24,237 bases of DNA from Pseudomonadota bacterium (GTDB taxonomy: Bacteria; Pseudomonadota; Alphaproteobacteria; Rhizobiales; Beijerinckiaceae), in assembly GCA_023423995.1 (NCBI GenBank), contig JAFAEL010000135.1, positions 1 to 24,237 on the forward strand, read 5' to 3'. Each line of letters begins with the position of its first letter. Positions within the stretch are counted from its first letter, which is position 1. Under the pieces are notes generated by a model. The model was not told where the DNA came from. It ran no database searches and saw only the letters and a list, made by a program, of their open reading frames with translations. This document shows, in pieces, positions 1 to 9,609 of this stretch. The position numbers were made by a program, and so were the translations under genes.

Positions 1-1473
1 GGTACGGCCCGCCGGAGAGATCGCGGCCGTCTCCTGATCGGCTCCCTCGGTGGTTGCTGCGGCCTGCTGCGCGAGCCTTGCCGGGCGGGCGGGCGGGCGG
101 ACCGAAACGACGGGTCCCGTCGGGGCAGCAGGCGCCGCATCGGCGCCATCCGCGCCCGTTGCCTCGGCGGAAGAGGTTACGCCAGCCAAGGCGGGATTAC
201 CCTCTTCCGCGGGGGCGCCCGCCGTCCGGGCCGCCAGCTCAATCGGCCGGGCAGGTGGAAGAACCTGTATGGGTGTCGCCGTCGAAGGAGTCGTGCCGTC
301 ATCGGCCGACGGAGTAGCCGAGGAAGCCGCCGGCGGGGCAGGCTGCGCCGGCGCTGGATTCATCGGGATCGAGATCGTCGGGACCGTGACCGGCGGAGGG
401 ATCTGGTTCGACGGCAGTATCTGCGCATCGGGGTTCGTGACCATCAGGCCGCCACCGATCGGCGTCCCGTCCGGCCGGATAGCGACGGTGCGGACACGGC
501 GCGGCTCACCCAAGGCACTGAGCGCGGCATTCCGACCCGGCGCGGCGGGGGCGGCCACGACATTCGGGGCCTGGCCATTCGAGGGCGGGACGCCATCAGG
601 AGTGCCAGGAGCGGCGACTGGCGGAGCCACGGCGACGTGCGGGGCGGGCTGCGACAGCGTGGCGTCAGGGGCCTGCGGAACAACGCCCGCACCGATACCG
701 GCCTGAGCAGGCATAGGCGGGGCGACCTCGGGCACCGGTTCCGGCTGCGGCATGTGCCTGGCCGCTTCACGAACGTCGATCGGCTGCTCCTGCCGGTCGA
801 GCACACGCGAGCGAGCGTTATCCGTCGGGCCCTCGTAGATCTGCCGGTTCTGGTTCGGGATATCCATCCCCCCGGGATTTTCCGGCTGAACCTTCAGGGG
901 CGCGTTGTCGGCCTTGATCAAGGGCGGCGGGCCGGAGGACGCGGTGTCGCCACTCATCTTCCGCCACGTGAAGGCCCCGCCCGCACCGACCGCAGCAAGC
1001 GCAACGACCGCCAACACGGCGCCGACGCGGCGGCGCGGCGCGCTGGACGACGCCGGCACGAACTCGTCCTGGTCGAGGGCAGCGCTCTCACTGCCGTAGC
1101 TCCGCACCACCGGGTCGAACGGCTCCGGAGCACCGCCGAGGTCGCCCCCCTGCGGTGGCAGCGGCCCGGTTCCGAGGACGCCCCGGTCCTCGGCCGTCAG
1201 GACGGCATCGGCCTGGCTGCGAGGCGCGGGAGCCGCGGGCGCGGCCTCCTGCCCACCCAGCACGGGCTCGCGCCGCTCCCGGCTCGGCTCAGGCCGACGA
1301 TTGTCTCCGAGGATGCCGAGGAATGGGTCGTCCTGCCCGACGATGCGGGCGAGTTCGGCGAGCGGGTCTGCCTGTGGCCCGGTCGCAGGGGGATCGAGCT
1401 CGGCGGAGCGCCGCAGTTGACGCTCGATCTCGTCGAGATCGATCTCGAAGCGGTTCTGTGCCGTGTCGCTCAT
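1..1473 (-). CDS. SPOR domain-type membrane protein, C-terminus beyond window
   Basis: The reading frame is open from an ATG at 1473 to the window edge, giving 491 residues without a stop. Visible parts are an acidic cytoplasmic N-terminus (MSDTAQNRFEIDLDEIERQL), a single membrane segment at about residues 147-168 (AVLAVVALAAVGAGGAF), then a long Pro/Ala/Val-rich low-complexity stretch typical of a periplasmic spacer. The peptidoglycan-binding SPOR domain itself is not visible and would lie beyond position 1. I infer it from the topology and from the position directly downstream of argS, where alphaproteobacteria usually carry a SPOR protein, often followed by nagZ and scpAB. It starts 99 bp after the argS stop on the same strand, so co-transcription is likely. 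SPOR proteins bind denuded septal glycan and often act in division. Gene reality is near certain; the name rests on topology and synteny. Confidence 0.82.
   Translation of the reverse strand, partial: MSDTAQNRFEIDLDEIERQLRRSAELDPPATGPQADPLAELARIVGQDDPFLGILGDNRRPEPSRERREPVLGGQEAAPAAPAPRSQADAVLTAEDRGVLGTGPLPPQGGDLGGAPEPFDPVVRSYGSESAALDQDEFVPASSSAPRRRVGAVLAVVALAAVGAGGAFTWRKMSGDTASSGPPPLIKADNAPLKVQPENPGGMDIPNQNRQIYEGPTDNARSRVLDRQEQPIDVREAARHMPQPEPVPEVAPPMPAQAGIGAGVVPQAPDATLSQPAPHVAVAPPVAAPGTPDGVPPSNGQAPNVVAAPAAPGRNAALSALGEPRRVRTVAIRPDGTPIGGGLMVTNPDAQILPSNQIPPPVTVPTISIPMNPAPAQPAPPAASSATPSADDGTTPSTATPIQVLPPARPIELAARTAGAPAEEGNPALAGVTSSAEATGADGADAAPAAPTGPVVSVRPPARPARLAQQAAATTEGADQETAAISPAGRT
83..98 (+). 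repeat. GGGC tandem repeat with G-quadruplex potential
   Basis: Four perfect GGGC units in a row give four G3 runs separated by single C residues. This meets the usual pattern for a tight intramolecular G-quadruplex on the + strand, which is the template strand of the SPOR-protein gene. In the coding frame it writes Arg-Pro-Pro-Ala-Arg-Pro inside the low-complexity spacer. It may simply be a slippage-prone coding repeat. Confidence 0.6.
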
Positions 1474-1572
1474 ACCTAGACCCAACTCGGTACCGGGGCT
1501 GGCACGAGACGCCCAGCCGGAGCCTGCGCCAGCGACCTCGCGTGAAGACCTGCCCGAAGAAGGAGCACCATC

Positions 1573-3333
1573 TCACCGCATCTCGTTCGGGGCACTCACG
1601 CCGAGGGTCCCGAGCCCCGACGCGAGTACCGCCTTCAGCGCGCCCAGAAGGGCGAGCCTCGCCAGCGTCGATTTTTCATCGTCGTGCTTAACAAAGCGTA
1701 ATTGCGGCAAGTCTTTGCCTTTGTTCCACAATGCATGGAACACGCTCGCGAGGTCGTAGAGGTAGAAGGCGAGCCGATGGGGTTCATGGGCCTGCGCCGC
1801 AGCCTCGACGATACGCGGATACTGGGCAATGCGACGCTGGAGCTCGACTTCCGACTCGTCGGCCAGCAGCGAGAGGTCGGCCTCCGCCAGCGCCTGCGCG
1901 CCCGGCGCCTCACCGGGAAATGCCTCGAGAGCCTGCCTGAACACGGAGGCGCACCGGGCGTGCGCGTACTGGACGTAGAAGACGGGGTTGTCCTTCGACT
2001 GCTCGATCACCTTGGCGAGGTCGAAGTCGAGCGGGGCGTCGTTTTTCCGGTACAGCATCATGAAGCGAACAGGGTCGCGCCCGACCTCGTCGACGACCTC
2101 GCGCAGCGTCACGAAGTCGCCTGCGCGCTTCGACATCTTCACGGGCTCGCCGCCGCGGAGAAGCTTCACGAGCTGGCAGAGCTTCACGTCGAGCTCCGCC
2201 TTCCCGCCGCTGACTGCCTGGACGGCTGCCTGCATCCGCTTCACATAGCCGCCGTGATCGGCGCCCCAGACGTCGATCATCGTCTCGAAGCCGCGCTCGA
2301 ACTTCGAGCGATGGTAGGCGATGTCGGCGGCGAAGTAGGTGTATGAACCGTCGGACTTGAGCAGCGGCCGGTCGACGTCGTCCCCGAACTCGGTCGCCCG
2401 GAACAGCGTCTGCTCGCGATCTTCCCAGTCTTCCGGAAGCTGACCCTTCGGAGGCGGGAGCCGTCCCTCGTAGATCAGGCCACGCGCCCGCAGGTCCGCG
2501 ATCGTCTCCGCGATCTTGTCGACCTCTCCCATGGTAAGGGAGCGCTCGGAGAAGAAGACCTCGTGCCGGATGTCGAGCGAGGCGAGGTCGTCCCGGATCA
2601 TCGCCATCATGGCTTCGATCGCGGCAGCCCGGACGACGGGAAGCCATTCGGCCTCGGGCATCTCGCGCAAGGATGCCCCGTGCCGGTCCGCGAGCGTCTG
2701 CCCGACGGCGACGAGGTAGTCGCCCGGGTACAGCCCTTCCGGGATGGGCCCGACATCCTCGCCGAGAGCCTCGCGATAGCGGAGGAACGCCGAGCGGGCG
2801 AGCACGTCCACCTGGGCGCCGGCATCGTTCACGTAGTACTCGCGCGTGACCTTGTAGCCGGCGAAGGCGAGGAGGTTCGCCAGAGCGTCGCCGAAAACCG
2901 CCCCGCGCCCATGGCCGACATGCATCGGGCCCGTCGGGTTGGCGGAAACATATTCGACGTTCACGGCCGTGCCCCTGCCCTGCCCGCTCCGGCCATACCC
3001 GGTCGGGTCGAGTACGGCGGCGCGCACGACGTCGTGCAGCACATGCGGCTCGAGGCGGATGTTGATGAAACCCGGGCCCGCGACCGTGGCTTCCCGCACG
3101 CGCGGATCGTCGCGCAGGTCCGCCGCGATGAGCTCCGCGAGTTGGCGCGGGTTCGCCTTGGCGGCCTTGGCCACCGCCATCGCGGCGTTGGTGGCGAGAT
3201 CGCCGTGGCTGGCGTCCCGCGGCGGCTCCACGAGGACTTTGGACGTGTCGATCCCCGCCGGGATCTGCCCGGCCGCCGCAAGACGCTCCAAGGCTTCGCC
3301 AACCCGGAGCTCGAAGAGGCCGAAGATGTTCAT
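1573..3333 (-). CDS. argS: Arginyl-tRNA synthetase
   Basis: A class I aminoacyl-tRNA synthetase that charges tRNA-Arg in the cytoplasm, 586 residues, the normal length for bacterial ArgRS. The N-terminal additional domain (about residues 1-110) contains the family stretch GDLATNAAM and the block [11 protein letters not shown]. The catalytic HIGH-type signature appears as HVGHGRG at about 138-144 after [10 protein letters not shown]. The second signature KMSKRAGD begins at residue 399 and is the complete KMSK form. The DALR anticodon-binding domain occupies the C-terminal 120 or so residues. I chose the ATG at 3333 (MNIFGLFE), the conserved beginning of alphaproteobacterial ArgRS, over an in-frame GTG 36 nt upstream. 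It lies 117 bp downstream of dgt and upstream of the SPOR gene, a well-known alphaproteobacterial arrangement. No strong Shine-Dalgarno is visible. Confidence 0.97.
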   Translation of the reverse strand: MNIFGLFELRVGEALERLAAAGQIPAGIDTSKVLVEPPRDASHGDLATNAAMAVAKAAKANPRQLAELIAADLRDDPRVREATVAGPGFINIRLEPHVLHDVVRAAVLDPTGYGRSGQGRGTAVNVEYVSANPTGPMHVGHGRGAVFGDALANLLAFAGYKVTREYYVNDAGAQVDVLARSAFLRYREALGEDVGPIPEGLYPGDYLVAVGQTLADRHGASLREMPEAEWLPVVRAAAIEAMMAMIRDDLASLDIRHEVFFSERSLTMGEVDKIAETIADLRARGLIYEGRLPPPKGQLPEDWEDREQTLFRATEFGDDVDRPLLKSDGSYTYFAADIAYHRSKFERGFETMIDVWGADHGGYVKRMQAAVQAVSGGKAELDVKLCQLVKLLRGGEPVKMSKRAGDFVTLREVVDEVGRDPVRFMMLYRKNDAPLDFDLAKVIEQSKDNPVFYVQYAHARCASVFRQALEAFPGEAPGAQALAEADLSLLADESEVELQRRIAQYPRIVEAAAQAHEPHRLAFYLYDLASVFHALWNKGKDLPQLRFVKHDDEKSTLARLALLGALKAVLASGLGTLGVSAPNEMR

Positions 3334-3429
3334 TGCAGGTCGCTTGTTCCGGCGCGGATCTCGACGCACCGTCGTTAGATAGCCAAAAGTGTCAGGTGTA
3401 TGCCGCGAATAGCAACCGGCGCCCTCGCT

Positions 3430-3439
3430 GTCACGTGAC
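3430..3439. other. 10-bp perfect palindrome in the dgt-argS spacer
   Basis: GTCACGTGAC is a perfect inverted repeat centred in the 117-bp gap between dgt and argS, about 100 bp upstream of the argS start. Such a site could bind a dimeric regulator, but a 10-bp palindrome can also occur by chance in GC-rich DNA. The remainder of the gap shows no tRNA or clear terminator. Confidence 0.25.
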
Positions 3440-3450
3440 GCACCGCACCA

Positions 3451-4665
3451 TCAGGCGATCCGGAGATCCGGAGTCGTCGGGAACAGCCTGCGATGCTCGT
3501 GGATCGCATAGCGGTCGGTCATTCCCGCAATGTAGTCCGCCACGCGCCTGGCGAGCTTCGGCTCAGGCGCCCCCGCCAGGTCATGGCACCAGTCTCCCGG
3601 CAGGAGCGATGGCTCCCGCATCAGCCGGGAGAAAAGGTCGCGGACGATCGTCTCCGCATCCTGCCGCACGGACATGAGCCGCGGGTGCTTGTAGAGCTTC
3701 GGAAACAGAAAGGCCTTGAGAGACCGGTCCGCCTCGACCAGCGGGGCCGAGAACCCGACCATCGGGCGCATGGCCTGGCGGATGGCCTCCGCGCTCGCCG
3801 GCGCGAGTTCCTGGATGCGCCTGGCGCTCTCGGCCAGGACGTCCTCGACGAAGCGCGTGATCACGCGCCGGGTGAGTTCGTGGGTACGGCGAGGCGCATC
3901 GAGCCCAGGCGCCACGGCATCGACCTCCTGCAGGAGCTCATTGAGGAAGGGCACCGACCGGAGTTCCTCCGCATCGAGTATCCCCGCCCGGAGCCCGTCG
4001 TCGATGTCGTGGGCATTGTATGCGATGTCGTCTGCGATCGCGGCCGCCTGCGCCTCGGCGGAGGCGTGGCTGCCTAAACCGAGCGGGTACGCGGCCTCGA
4101 ATTCGAGGATCGCGAGCGGAACGCCACGCTCCTCGTAGCGGCCCGTCGGCTGGCCGTCCGGCCCGAGCAGGGGGCCGTTGTGCTTCACGAGTCCCTCGAG
4201 CGTCTCGAAGGCCAGGTTGAGTCCGTCATAGGCGGCATAGCGCCGCTCGAGGCGGGTCACGATGCGCAAAGCCTGCGCGTTGTGGTCGAAGCCGCCGAAG
4301 GGCCCGAGGCAGGCATCGAGGGCATCCTCGCCCGTATGGCCGAACGGGGTGTGGCCGAGATCGTGGGACAGGGCGACTGCTTCGGCCAGATCCTCGTCGA
4401 GCCCCAGCGATCGTGCGAGGGCGCGGGCGATCTGGCTGACTTCGAGCGTATGGGTCAGGCGGGTCCGGAAATGGTCGCCCTCGTGGTGGATGAAGACCTG
4501 GGTCTTGTGCGTGAGGCGCCGGAACGCCGTCGAATGGATGATGCGGTCGCGGTCGCGCTGGAACTCGGATCGGGTCGGCGACGCCCGTTCCGGGTGGAGC
4601 CGCCCACGGCTCTCCCCTGGGTGGCATGAATAGGCTGCGCGCCAGCGCTCGCCGTGAAGCAGCAC
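3451..4665 (-). CDS. dgt: Deoxyguanosinetriphosphate triphosphohydrolase-like protein (HD domain)
   Basis: An HD-superfamily dNTP triphosphohydrolase (type 2 dGTPase-like) that converts dNTPs to deoxynucleosides and triphosphate, affecting dNTP pools. The family's opening block [16 protein letters not shown] is at about residues 36-51. Metal-binding HD residues are visible as THTLEV (His 72) and [11 protein letters not shown] (His 101, Asp 102), followed by GFDHNAQ and the later [14 protein letters not shown] with the last metal-site Asp. The frame is open far upstream, across the divergent erpA gene, so the start is set by homology and context. I use the GTG at 4665, giving 404 residues, because the next upstream frame has no ATG before the erpA coding region. 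No clear Shine-Dalgarno precedes this GTG, so the exact start is uncertain. It is the first gene of the leftward dgt-argS-SPOR group. Confidence 0.93.
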   Translation of the reverse strand: MLLHGERWRAAYSCHPGESRGRLHPERASPTRSEFQRDRDRIIHSTAFRRLTHKTQVFIHHEGDHFRTRLTHTLEVSQIARALARSLGLDEDLAEAVALSHDLGHTPFGHTGEDALDACLGPFGGFDHNAQALRIVTRLERRYAAYDGLNLAFETLEGLVKHNGPLLGPDGQPTGRYEERGVPLAILEFEAAYPLGLGSHASAEAQAAAIADDIAYNAHDIDDGLRAGILDAEELRSVPFLNELLQEVDAVAPGLDAPRRTHELTRRVITRFVEDVLAESARRIQELAPASAEAIRQAMRPMVGFSAPLVEADRSLKAFLFPKLYKHPRLMSVRQDAETIVRDLFSRLMREPSLLPGDWCHDLAGAPEPKLARRVADYIAGMTDRYAIHEHRRLFPTTPDLRIA

Positions 4666-4737
4666 GGGGTGATCCGGGTTGCGGGGGTTCCTGCGGGCCC
4701 TTACCTTGTGCGCAAGACGAACCGCAAGCGCGACGCC
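4666..4737. promoter_or_regulatory. Divergent dgt / erpA intergenic region
   Basis: These 72 bp separate two divergently read genes and must hold promoters for both unless dgt starts elsewhere. A short hairpin-capable CTTG-TGCG-CAAG lies close to the erpA start. No convincing sigma-70 hexamers can be named, and neither gene has a strong Shine-Dalgarno. The promoter role is inferred from gene orientation. Confidence 0.4.
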
Positions 4738-5079
4738 ATGACTCCACAGGCTTCCGACGAGATCAGACTGACCGAGAGCGCGGCCCGGCGGATTGGAGAG
4801 ATCCTGGCCGGCGAACCGTCCGGCTCGATGCTCCGCATCAGCGTGAACGGTGGCGGCTGCTCCGGCTTCCAGTATGGCTTCGACATCGACCACAACCCGC
4901 AGCCGGACGACGTTATCGTCGAGCGGAACGGCGCCGCCGTCCTGGTGGACGAGACCTCTCTTCAGTTCCTGAAGGGCTCGGTCGTGGATTTCGTGGACGA
5001 TCTCATCGGCCAGTCGTTCAAGATCGAGAACCCGCAGGCGACATCGTCCTGCGGCTGCGGTACATCCTTCTCCATCTGA
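4738..5079 (+). CDS. erpA: Iron-sulfur cluster insertion protein ErpA (A-type carrier)
   Basis: A small A-type Fe-S carrier of 113 residues that receives Fe-S clusters from the assembly machinery and passes them to apoproteins. The three invariant cysteines are present: Cys 41 in [12 protein letters not shown] and Cys 105 and 107 in SSCGCGTSF near the C-terminus. The N-terminal LTESAARRI block is typical of the HesB/IscA family. I chose the ATG at 4738 because upstream in-frame sequence has no family similarity and would run into the dgt 5' end. Divergence from dgt is common in Rhizobiales. The next gene, on the same strand, starts 47 bp later, so read-through is possible. ErpA is favoured over IscA because no isc or suf genes are adjacent and because of the dgt neighbour. 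Confidence 0.95.
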   Translation: MTPQASDEIRLTESAARRIGEILAGEPSGSMLRISVNGGGCSGFQYGFDIDHNPQPDDVIVERNGAAVLVDETSLQFLKGSVVDFVDDLIGQSFKIENPQATSSCGCGTSFSI

Positions 5080-5126
5080 GATCCCGGCCAGCACCGTCCG
5101 GGCACATTTCCCCGTCGGAGAGCATC

Positions 5127-7202
5127 ATGAGCGGGTCCGGACAGGTCTTCCGGGGCATGCGGCACGGCCTGCTTGCCGGAATCTGCGCGGCTGCGCTCTG
5201 GTCTCCGAACGTGAGCGCCGCGAGCGACGGGCTGCGGCTCGCCCAGGCCGGGATGATGTCGTCGCAGCCGAGAAGCGGCCCGGCGGCGCCCCCCATTACG
5301 CCGCCTGCCGGCGCCGGCGGCTTGTCCAACCGACCAGCGGCTCCACCTGCCACCCCACCCGTGCCGGGGTTGCGGCCGGATGTCGTTCAGCAAGGTGCGG
5401 GACCCTCGATCGTGGCCCCCCGTCCGCCCGCCAGCATCGTGCAACCGCCCGCCGCGGAGTCGGTCGCCCCAACTACGGCAGGCGCTGCACAAGCGGCTCC
5501 TTCCGGCCCCTTCGCTGTTGCCCAGACACCGGAAGGTTACAGGGCGTCGAATCTCCGCTTCGTCGCGGGGCCATCGACTTACGTCATCCCGACCGCCGAG
5601 ATCCGCGGATCGAGCCTTTCACGTGACGAGCTTTCCCGGCTTCTCGACCCGGCATCGCCTGCTTCCTTGGCGGAGCGCGTAACGGGGCTTCGCGCGGATG
5701 AGATCGTGATCCCCGAACTCCGCACCGAAACCGGCATCGGGCCCGGGCGCCAAAGCGCCGTCTACCGCGATATCCGCCTGTCCGGTGTCGGCTCGGGCAG
5801 GATCACGAAGGCGACAGGCGGGAACGGCAGCTTCGACGGGAGCGCGCCGAACGGTCGGTCGCGCGGCACTTTCGCCCGCATGGAGATGAGCGACATCGAT
5901 ACCGCGCTCATGGTATCTCTGCTGGACAAGGCGCCCCCTGGAGCACCAGCCGAGCTGAAGCTGGTCTACGGCTCGTTCTCGATCGAGAACCTGGCCAGCG
6001 AAGGCCCGAAGGGCGCGCGGTCCCGCATTGCCCGGCTTGCGGGGCGAGACTTCCGGGCTCGGCCAACCAAGGACGGATGGCTTGCGACCGCGAGTGCGCT
6101 CGGGGGCAATGTCGACCTGGACACGGCGCCTCCGGCGGAGCGCAGTCGTGTTGTGGGCGCGATGGTCGATCTCTTCGAGGCCTTCGAGGTCGGCGCGCTT
6201 GAGGCGACGGGGATCGAATTCTCCGATGCCGACAAGAAGGAGACAGCAGGTCGCATCAGCCGCATCGCCTACGCGGGCGGCGGTGGCCCGGGCGAGTTCC
6301 GCGTGGAGGGGTTCGAGGCCGGTGGGGAGGATGGCGGCATCCGCATCGCGAATTTCAGCGTAGGGGGCATCTCCCTATCGCCGATGCTGAGCGCCGCGCG
6401 CGAGCTCGCCGGCAAGACCGCGGAGCTGACGCCGGCCGAGATCCGTCGCCTCGTCCCCGTGATCGGATCGGTCCGGATGAGCGGGATCGAGGTCAACACG
6501 AAGGGCGATGCCCCCAAGGGCGAAGCTCCGATGCGCATCACGCTCGCATCTCTCGATCTCCTCGCCGACAACCTCGTCGACGGGGTTCCGACGGACCTCC
6601 GGTTGAGCTTGCGCAACCTCTCCGTTCCCCTCGAGGCTGCCGCGAGGAATGAGACGGCGAGGCCGCTCGCCGCCCTCGGCTACGACAAGATCGACGCTTC
6701 GCTGACCGCGAATCTCGGCTGGGACGCGCCCGGCCAGGAACTCGTTATCCGCGAACTTTCCGCAGAAGGCGCCGGAATGGGCCGGCTTCTCGTCCGCGGT
6801 GTCGTGGGCAACCTGTCGAAGGACGCGTTCAGTCCGGACGAGGCCCTGGCCGTCGTGGCATGGATGAGCGCCACCGCCCGTTCGCTGGAAGTCATCGTCC
6901 AGAATGCCGGGCTTTTCGAGAAGCTCCTCGCCGCTCAGGCGGCGGAGAAGAAGCGGAGCGTCGACGAGTTGCGCCGCGAATACGGAATGATGGCGGCAGT
7001 CGCCGTACCGGTCATGCTCGGCAATTCCGCCGCCGCGAAGGCCGTCGGCCAGGCCGTCGCGCGGTTCGTGGCGAAGCCCGGCCGTCTCGTCATCGAGGCC
7101 CGAGCCCGCGATGCCGCAGGGCTCGGCGTCGCAGATTTCGCCGCGGCGCCGGATCCGACCGCGCTGCTCGACAAGCTCGATCTCAGCGCGGCGGCTGAAT
7201 AG
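5127..7202 (+). CDS. Large exported protein of unknown function
   Basis: I do not recognise this 691-residue protein. An ATG at 5127 is preceded by GGAG at good spacing and begins a likely Sec signal peptide: RGMRH, then a hydrophobic LLAGICAAALW and a possible cleavage after SPNVSA at about residue 32. Residues about 42-135 are Pro/Ala-rich spacer. From about 140 a long globular region contains recurring short beta-like blocks (for example YRDIRLSGVGSGRI, GSFSIENLASEG, FRVEGFEAGGEDGGIRIANFSVGGI). This suggests an internally repeated beta-rich fold, loosely reminiscent of the DUF945/YdgA or AsmA-like type, but I cannot assign a family. The C-terminal 120 residues are more helical. It probably acts in the periplasm or on the outer membrane. 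It follows erpA on the same strand and ends 4 bp before the convergent maeB stop. Confidence 0.85.
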   Translation: MSGSGQVFRGMRHGLLAGICAAALWSPNVSAASDGLRLAQAGMMSSQPRSGPAAPPITPPAGAGGLSNRPAAPPATPPVPGLRPDVVQQGAGPSIVAPRPPASIVQPPAAESVAPTTAGAAQAAPSGPFAVAQTPEGYRASNLRFVAGPSTYVIPTAEIRGSSLSRDELSRLLDPASPASLAERVTGLRADEIVIPELRTETGIGPGRQSAVYRDIRLSGVGSGRITKATGGNGSFDGSAPNGRSRGTFARMEMSDIDTALMVSLLDKAPPGAPAELKLVYGSFSIENLASEGPKGARSRIARLAGRDFRARPTKDGWLATASALGGNVDLDTAPPAERSRVVGAMVDLFEAFEVGALEATGIEFSDADKKETAGRISRIAYAGGGGPGEFRVEGFEAGGEDGGIRIANFSVGGISLSPMLSAARELAGKTAELTPAEIRRLVPVIGSVRMSGIEVNTKGDAPKGEAPMRITLASLDLLADNLVDGVPTDLRLSLRNLSVPLEAAARNETARPLAALGYDKIDASLTANLGWDAPGQELVIRELSAEGAGMGRLLVRGVVGNLSKDAFSPDEALAVVAWMSATARSLEVIVQNAGLFEKLLAAQAAEKKRSVDELRREYGMMAAVAVPVMLGNSAAAKAVGQAVARFVAKPGRLVIEARARDAAGLGVADFAAAPDPTALLDKLDLSAAAE

Positions 7203-7206
7203 CCGC

Positions 7207-9504
7207 TCAGTCTTCGTCCTGGCGCGGCATCCTGGTCTGCGCCTCGACCACAGCGACGGCCGTCAGGTTCACGATGCCCCGCGCGGTGACAGACGGGGTC
7301 AGGATGTGCGCCGGCTTGGCCGGTCCGATGAGAATCGGCCCAACCGGCAGCGCATCGGCCAGCACCCTCACGAGCTGAAGCGAGATGTTGGCCGCATCGA
7401 GGTTCGGCATGATCAGGACGTTGGCCTCACCCTTCAGCGTCGAAGTCGGATTCACCCGGTCGCGGATCGGCTGAAGAAGAGCCGTATCGGCGGCCATCTC
7501 GCCGTCGACCACCAACCCCATGGCCTGGGCCTGAATCAGGCCGAGGGCCTTCTGCATCTTGCGCGCCGACGCCGTGTCGGCAGACCCGAAATCCGAGTGC
7601 GACAGGAGCGCGACACGGGGCTCGATGCCGAAACGGCGCACATGGCTTGCGCAGGCGATCGTCATGTCCGCGAGTTCCTCGGCCGTCGGGTCCGCGGTGA
7701 CGTGCGTGTCGGCGAGGAAGTAGGCGCCCTTCGATGTGATCAGGAGGCTCATGGCCGCCATCTGTCGGGCGCCGGGCGCGAGCCCGAGGATGTTCGAGAT
7801 ATGGCGCAGGTTCGACTGGAAGCGCCCTTCCAGGCCGCAGATCAGCGCGTCGGCATCCCCGCGGCGAACCGCCACCGCGCCGATGACCGTCGAGTTCGTG
7901 CGGACGAGCGTCCTGGCCGCATCCGGCGTGATCCCCTTCCGGCCGGCCGCCTCGAGATAGGTCGAGACGTAGTCGCGGTACCTCGGGTCGTCCTCGGGAT
8001 TGATGAGATCGAACTCGCGACCGATCTCCATCGAGAGGCCGAAGCGCTTGAGCCGCGTCTCGACCACGGATGGCCGACCGATGAGGATCGGCTTTGCAAT
8101 CCCCTCCTCCACCACGGCCTGGACGGCGCGCAGGACCCGCTCGTCCTCGCCTTCGGCATAGATGACGCGCTTCGGATGCTCCCGGGCCGCCGTGAAGAGC
8201 GGCTTCATGATGAAGCCGGACCGGAAGACGAATCGGCCGAGTGACTCCGCATAGGCCCGGAGGTCCGGCAACGGCTTCCGGGCGACGCCCGTATCCATCG
8301 CGGCCTTTGCGACCGCAGGTGCGATGCGCAGGATGAGGCGTGGATCAAACGGGCTCGGGATCAGGCTGTCGGGCCCGAACGGCCGCGCCTCGCCACCATA
8401 GGCCTGTGCCACGACATCCGAGGGCGCCTCGCGGGCGAGCGCCGCGATCGCGTTCACGGCCGCCGCCTTCATCGCCTCGTTGATCGTCGAAGCCTCGACA
8501 TCCAGAGCGCCCCGAAAGATGTAGGGAAAGCAGAGGACGTTATTGACCTGGTTCGGGAAGTCCGACCGCCCAGTGCAGATCAGCGCGTCCGGCCGCGCGC
8601 TCCGGGCGAGATCCGGCATGATTTCCGGCGTGGGATTGGCCAGCGCCATGATGAGAGGCGTCGGCGCCATCTGCTGCAGCATCTCGGGCTTGAGCACCCC
8701 GCCGGCCGACAAGCCGATGAACACGTCCGCGCCCACGATGACCTCGGAGAGCGTCCGCTCATGAGTGCTCTGGGCATAGGGCGCCTTCCAGCGGTCCATG
8801 AGGACATTCCGTCCCTCGTGGACGAGGCCCTCGATATCCGTGACCCAGATGCTCTCGCGCTTCACGCCGAGGGAGACGAGGAGATTCAAGGTGGCGAGCG
8901 CCGCGGCACCCGCTCCCGAGGTCACGACCTTGATATCGGCCAGCCGCTTGCCGGCCAGTTCCATCGCATTCACGACGGCCGCCGCGACGATGATCGCCGT
9001 GCCATGCTGATCGTCGTGGAAGACAGGTATCCCCATCCGCTCCTTCAGCCGCTCCTCGACATCGAAGCACTCGGGGGCCTTGATGTCCTCGAGGTTGATG
9101 CCGCCGAAGGTCGGTTCGAGCGCCGCCACCACATCCACGAGGCGATCGACGTCCTTCTCCGAGACCTCGATGTCGAAGACGTCGATCCCGGCGAATTTCT
9201 TGAAGAGGACGGCCTTGCCTTCCATCACGGGCTTGGAGGCGAGCGGGCCGATATCACCCAGCCCGAGGACGGCCGTGCCGTTCGTGACCACGGCGACAAG
9301 GTTTTGCCGGGAAGTGAGATTGGCCGCCTCGGTGAAATCGGCGGCGATCGCCTCGCAGGCGGCCGCGACACCGGGCGTGTAGGCAAGGGCTAGATCGCGC
9401 TGGTTGCCGAGCGGCTTCGTCGCCTGGATCTCGATTTTTCCGGGACGCGGGTTGCGGTGATAGAAAAGCGCACCCGACCGCAGGTCTTCCGTGACATCCG
9501 CCAT
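7207..9504 (-). CDS. maeB: NADP-dependent malic enzyme with C-terminal phosphotransacetylase-like domain
   Basis: Oxidatively decarboxylates malate to pyruvate in the cytoplasm, making NADPH and linking the TCA cycle to gluconeogenesis. At 765 residues it has the MaeB two-part architecture. The malic enzyme domain is about residues 1-425, with [48 protein letters not shown] and the nucleotide-binding [11 protein letters not shown] phosphotransacetylase-like domain begins at about 435 with [19 protein letters not shown]. In this family that domain is a regulatory, acetyl-CoA-sensing module rather than an active transacetylase (family knowledge). The ATG at 9504 is preceded by GAAGGAGAA, a good ribosome-binding site, so it is preferred over a start 57 nt upstream. 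NADP rather than NAD specificity is the usual assignment but is not proven here. Confidence 0.95.
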   Translation of the reverse strand: MADVTEDLRSGALFYHRNPRPGKIEIQATKPLGNQRDLALAYTPGVAAACEAIAADFTEAANLTSRQNLVAVVTNGTAVLGLGDIGPLASKPVMEGKAVLFKKFAGIDVFDIEVSEKDVDRLVDVVAALEPTFGGINLEDIKAPECFDVEERLKERMGIPVFHDDQHGTAIIVAAAVVNAMELAGKRLADIKVVTSGAGAAALATLNLLVSLGVKRESIWVTDIEGLVHEGRNVLMDRWKAPYAQSTHERTLSEVIVGADVFIGLSAGGVLKPEMLQQMAPTPLIMALANPTPEIMPDLARSARPDALICTGRSDFPNQVNNVLCFPYIFRGALDVEASTINEAMKAAAVNAIAALAREAPSDVVAQAYGGEARPFGPDSLIPSPFDPRLILRIAPAVAKAAMDTGVARKPLPDLRAYAESLGRFVFRSGFIMKPLFTAAREHPKRVIYAEGEDERVLRAVQAVVEEGIAKPILIGRPSVVETRLKRFGLSMEIGREFDLINPEDDPRYRDYVSTYLEAAGRKGITPDAARTLVRTNSTVIGAVAVRRGDADALICGLEGRFQSNLRHISNILGLAPGARQMAAMSLLITSKGAYFLADTHVTADPTAEELADMTIACASHVRRFGIEPRVALLSHSDFGSADTASARKMQKALGLIQAQAMGLVVDGEMAADTALLQPIRDRVNPTSTLKGEANVLIMPNLDAANISLQLVRVLADALPVGPILIGPAKPAHILTPSVTARGIVNLTAVAVVEAQTRMPRQDED

Positions 9505-9609
9505 CAGCCAATTCTCCTTCCGTCGCGAACGCTCGGAAATTTCATCTCCACCTAGCGCCAATTCCGGGGTCTGTTCACCCCTGGCCGAAACCGGCGCCGT
9601 GGCACGCCC
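9505..9609. promoter_or_regulatory. Divergent maeB / acetyltransferase intergenic region
   Basis: A 105-bp gap between two divergent genes, so it should hold both promoters. A small inverted repeat (GGGGT at 9566-9570, ACCCC at 9577-9581) sits near the acetyltransferase side. The maeB Shine-Dalgarno occupies the left end. No confident -35/-10 pair can be named. Confidence 0.35.

Noticed and set aside
637..1479. A 280-codon plus-strand frame opposite the SPOR-protein gene
   Set aside because: Low-complexity Arg/Gly/Ala composition. The minus-strand frame has a credible start, membrane helix and synteny with argS.
4666..5094. Long N-terminal extension of the dGTPase frame to 5094
   Set aside because: It would run antisense through erpA and gives a sequence unlike any dGTPase N-terminus.
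5083..5102. Terminator between erpA and the unknown exported protein
   Set aside because: Only a 5-bp stem (CCCGG/CCGGG) with a 10-nt loop and no U-tract.
7111..8244. A 377-codon plus-strand frame opposite maeB
   Set aside because: It is a shadow of the malic enzyme gene, with no recognisable motif or start context.
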